Shown: positions 63,174 through 64,000 of the stretch, piece by piece
Position numbering within the stretch: position 1 is the first letter of the stretch
Layout: the number at the start of each line of letters is the position of its first letter
From: Roseobacter sp. GAI101
Lineage (GTDB): Bacteria; Pseudomonadota; Alphaproteobacteria; Rhodobacterales; Rhodobacteraceae
Direction of reading: 5' to 3'
Assembly: GCF_000156335.1 (NCBI RefSeq)
Contig: NZ_DS999213.1
Span: 2,840,929-2,904,928, forward strand
Length of the DNA: 64,000 nucleotides
Translations under genes and position numbers: made by a program
Notes under the pieces: generated by a model
Seen by the model: the letters and a program-made list of their open reading frames with translations, nothing else
Told to the model about the DNA's origin: nothing
The model's database searches: none

Positions 63174-63202
63174 CTTGAAAGCGCATTTGACCATCCCCAC
63201 AT
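63174..63202 (+). promoter_or_regulatory. Sigma-32 (RpoH) heat-shock promoter of hsp20
   Basis: CTTGAAA (63174-63180) and CCCCACAT (63195-63202) are 14 bp apart. This matches the RpoH consensus CTTGAAA-N(11-16)-CCCCATNT with one mismatch. It is upstream of the thermometer-bearing leader of hsp20. Confidence 0.85.
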
Positions 63203-63209
63203 CATTGAA

Positions 63210-63304
63210 ACCGGAACGCCTATAAAGGGTTTCGGGACTGAAGACAGGGCCTGTCCAGCACGGAAGGCCCGCAACTTGAAATCGCTCGAATGAGGATGAA
63301 CACC
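63210..63304 (+). promoter_or_regulatory. ROSE-like RNA thermometer in the hsp20 leader
   Basis: The last hairpin pairs UCGCU (63282-63286) with the Shine-Dalgarno AGGA (63293-63296). In the order U-A, C-G, unpaired G, C-G, U-A plus an inner C-G and an outer A-U pair this reproduces the U(U/C)GCU/AGGA arrangement of ROSE elements. Two earlier hairpins (GAAACC with GGTTTC near 63206-63233, and GGGCCT with AGGCCC near 63247-63270) complete the multi-hairpin layout. Heating would melt the weak stem and free the ribosome site. Confidence 0.75.
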
Positions 63305-63775
63305 ATGCGTAACTTTGATTTTGCACCGCTGTACCGCTCGACTGTTGGCTTTGACCAGATCGCCAATCTGATGGACCGGGTTTTGACAAATGATGCCCCC
63401 CAGCCCACATATCCGCCCTATAACATCGAAAAGATGGGGGATGATGCTTACCGGATTTCCATCGCGGTAGCTGGCTTTTCCGAGGCTGATCTAAGCGTTG
63501 AAGTCCGCGAAAAGTCGCTGATTGTTGCGGCGCGCAAGGCGGATGAAGACAGCCAAAAGACCTATCTCCACCGTGGTATTGCCACCCGTGCCTTTGAACG
63601 TCGCTTCCATTTGGCGGACCACGTTCAGGTGACCGGTGCGTTCCATGCGGACGGGATGTTGCACATTGATCTTGAACGGCAGGTCCCCGAGGCCCTGAAA
63701 CCGCGCCAGATCCAGATCGCGAACACCGCAGGTACCACGAAAAAAGATGTGGTTGACGCCAAAGCCGTAAACTAA
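63305..63775 (+). CDS. Small heat-shock protein Hsp20 (IbpA type)
   Basis: A 156-residue alpha-crystallin-domain chaperone. The N-terminal arm RNFDFAPLYRSTVGFDQI and the core YRISIAVAGFSEADLSVEV and RGIATRAFERRFHLADHVQV are characteristic; GMLHIDLERQVPE ends the domain before a short tail. It holds unfolding proteins during heat stress in the cytoplasm. AGGA in the ROSE hairpin is 8 nt from the ATG at 63305; an earlier ATG (63290) overlaps the hairpin and is unlikely. Confidence 0.93.
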   Translation: MRNFDFAPLYRSTVGFDQIANLMDRVLTNDAPQPTYPPYNIEKMGDDAYRISIAVAGFSEADLSVEVREKSLIVAARKADEDSQKTYLHRGIATRAFERRFHLADHVQVTGAFHADGMLHIDLERQVPEALKPRQIQIANTAGTTKKDVVDAKAVN

Positions 63776-63797
63776 GTGTCCCCACATATTTGACCCG

Positions 63798-63831
63798 AAG
63801 GCCCGGAGCATACGCTTCGGGCCTTTTTTGT
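63798..63831 (+). terminator. Terminator after hsp20
   Basis: AAGGCCCG (63798-63805) pairs with CGGGCCTT (63818-63825), followed by TTTTG and more T residues. Confidence 0.9.
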
Positions 63832-63913
63832 TTTCGCTCGACTAGGTCATAAATGTTGACTTAAAAAGCGGCCCGCGCCAAGGTGCCGGAACTCCAACAA
63901 CAAGGAATGCCGG

Positions 63914-64000
63914 ATGTCCTTACAAGAAATCTTTGCCACCCGCGCCAGCCGCATGAAAGCGTCTGAAATCCGCGAACTGCTGAAGTTGCTGGATCAGCCT
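63914..64000 (+). CDS. PLP-dependent aminotransferase (MocR/LysN-like, N-terminal fragment)
   Basis: The first 29 residues are in the window: SLQEIFATRASRMKASEIRE and then LLKLLDQP. The phrase RMKASEIRELLKLLDQP is typical of the start of 2-aminoadipate transaminase-type PLP enzymes that lack a DNA-binding domain. AAGGA precedes the ATG at 63914; an ATG nine bases earlier is out of this frame and hits a stop quickly. The rest is beyond the window. Confidence 0.6.
   Translation, partial: MSLQEIFATRASRMKASEIRELLKLLDQP

Overview
The window looks like chromosomal DNA of a roseobacter-type alphaproteobacterium (order Rhodobacterales). The evidence is a short MotB-FlgE-FlgK-FlgL-FlgI flagellar set with CtrA-like boxes, TRAP and peptide importers in large catabolic clusters, a leuC/leuD/leuB region interleaved with unrelated genes, glcDEF, rsfS-rlmH and YaeQ. 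No rRNA operon, complete tRNA, CRISPR array or prophage was seen.

Layout. 1-1661: flhA (minus, cut by the window edge). 1662-2425: a hairpin-rich intergenic stretch ending in an 18-codon ORF with a 16-nt perfect Shine-Dalgarno sequence and a terminator hairpin, then arfB. 2.9-6.9 kb: a DMT exporter, the NAD-salvage pair pncA-pncB, and trhO. 6.9-12.8 kb: motB, flgE, flgK, flgL, flgI. flhA, motB and flgE each carry a TTA(A/G)-N7-(T/G)TAA box 43-58 bp upstream of the start. 12.8-13.8 kb: a scar with a frameshifted IS21-type IstB remnant and the 3-prime half of a tRNA-Arg(CCU), likely the footprint of an integration event.

14.8-29.7 kb is a catabolic island. A minus operon (pxpA, class IV aminotransferase, class I aminotransferase, DapA-like lyase, divergent SDR) faces a plus operon (pxpB, pxpC, GntR, 2-hydroxyacid dehydrogenase, M20 amidohydrolase, second GntR, M24 hydrolase, VOC protein). 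Six consecutive plus-strand genes overlap by ATGA. A TRAP importer closes the island. The pxpA/pxpB divergent promoter and the TRAP promoter share a nearly identical 24-bp element, so the importer and the enzymes are probably one GntR-controlled regulon for a lactam or modified amino acid. The TRAP large permease carries an in-frame TAG.

30.1-43.1 kb is a second catabolic island. It has a visibly decaying peptide-type ABC importer (TAG in the binding protein, frameshift plus TAG in the first permease, damaged ATPase motifs in a permease-ATPase fusion), an alpha/beta hydrolase, a LysR regulator, a CaiB-type CoA-transferase, a type-B carboxylesterase, an SDR, and a fused acyl-CoA synthetase/enoyl-CoA hydratase. 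Together they suggest uptake, ester cleavage, CoA activation and beta-oxidation-like breakdown of an unknown acid.

43.2-57.8 kb is largely housekeeping: YaeQ, a VOC-bicupin fusion, a DMT exporter, the leuC-leuD-leuB region with a DXD glycosyltransferase-like gene, a membrane protein and a secreted EEP-domain protein inserted, an MscS channel, a flavin reductase, rsfS, rlmH and DUF599. 57.8-62.2 kb encodes glycolate oxidase (glcD, glcE, a small membrane protein, glcF) behind a GntR-like palindrome. 62.3-64.0 kb has a secreted trypsin-like protease, an hsp20 gene with a sigma-32 promoter and a ROSE-like RNA thermometer, and the start of a PLP aminotransferase.
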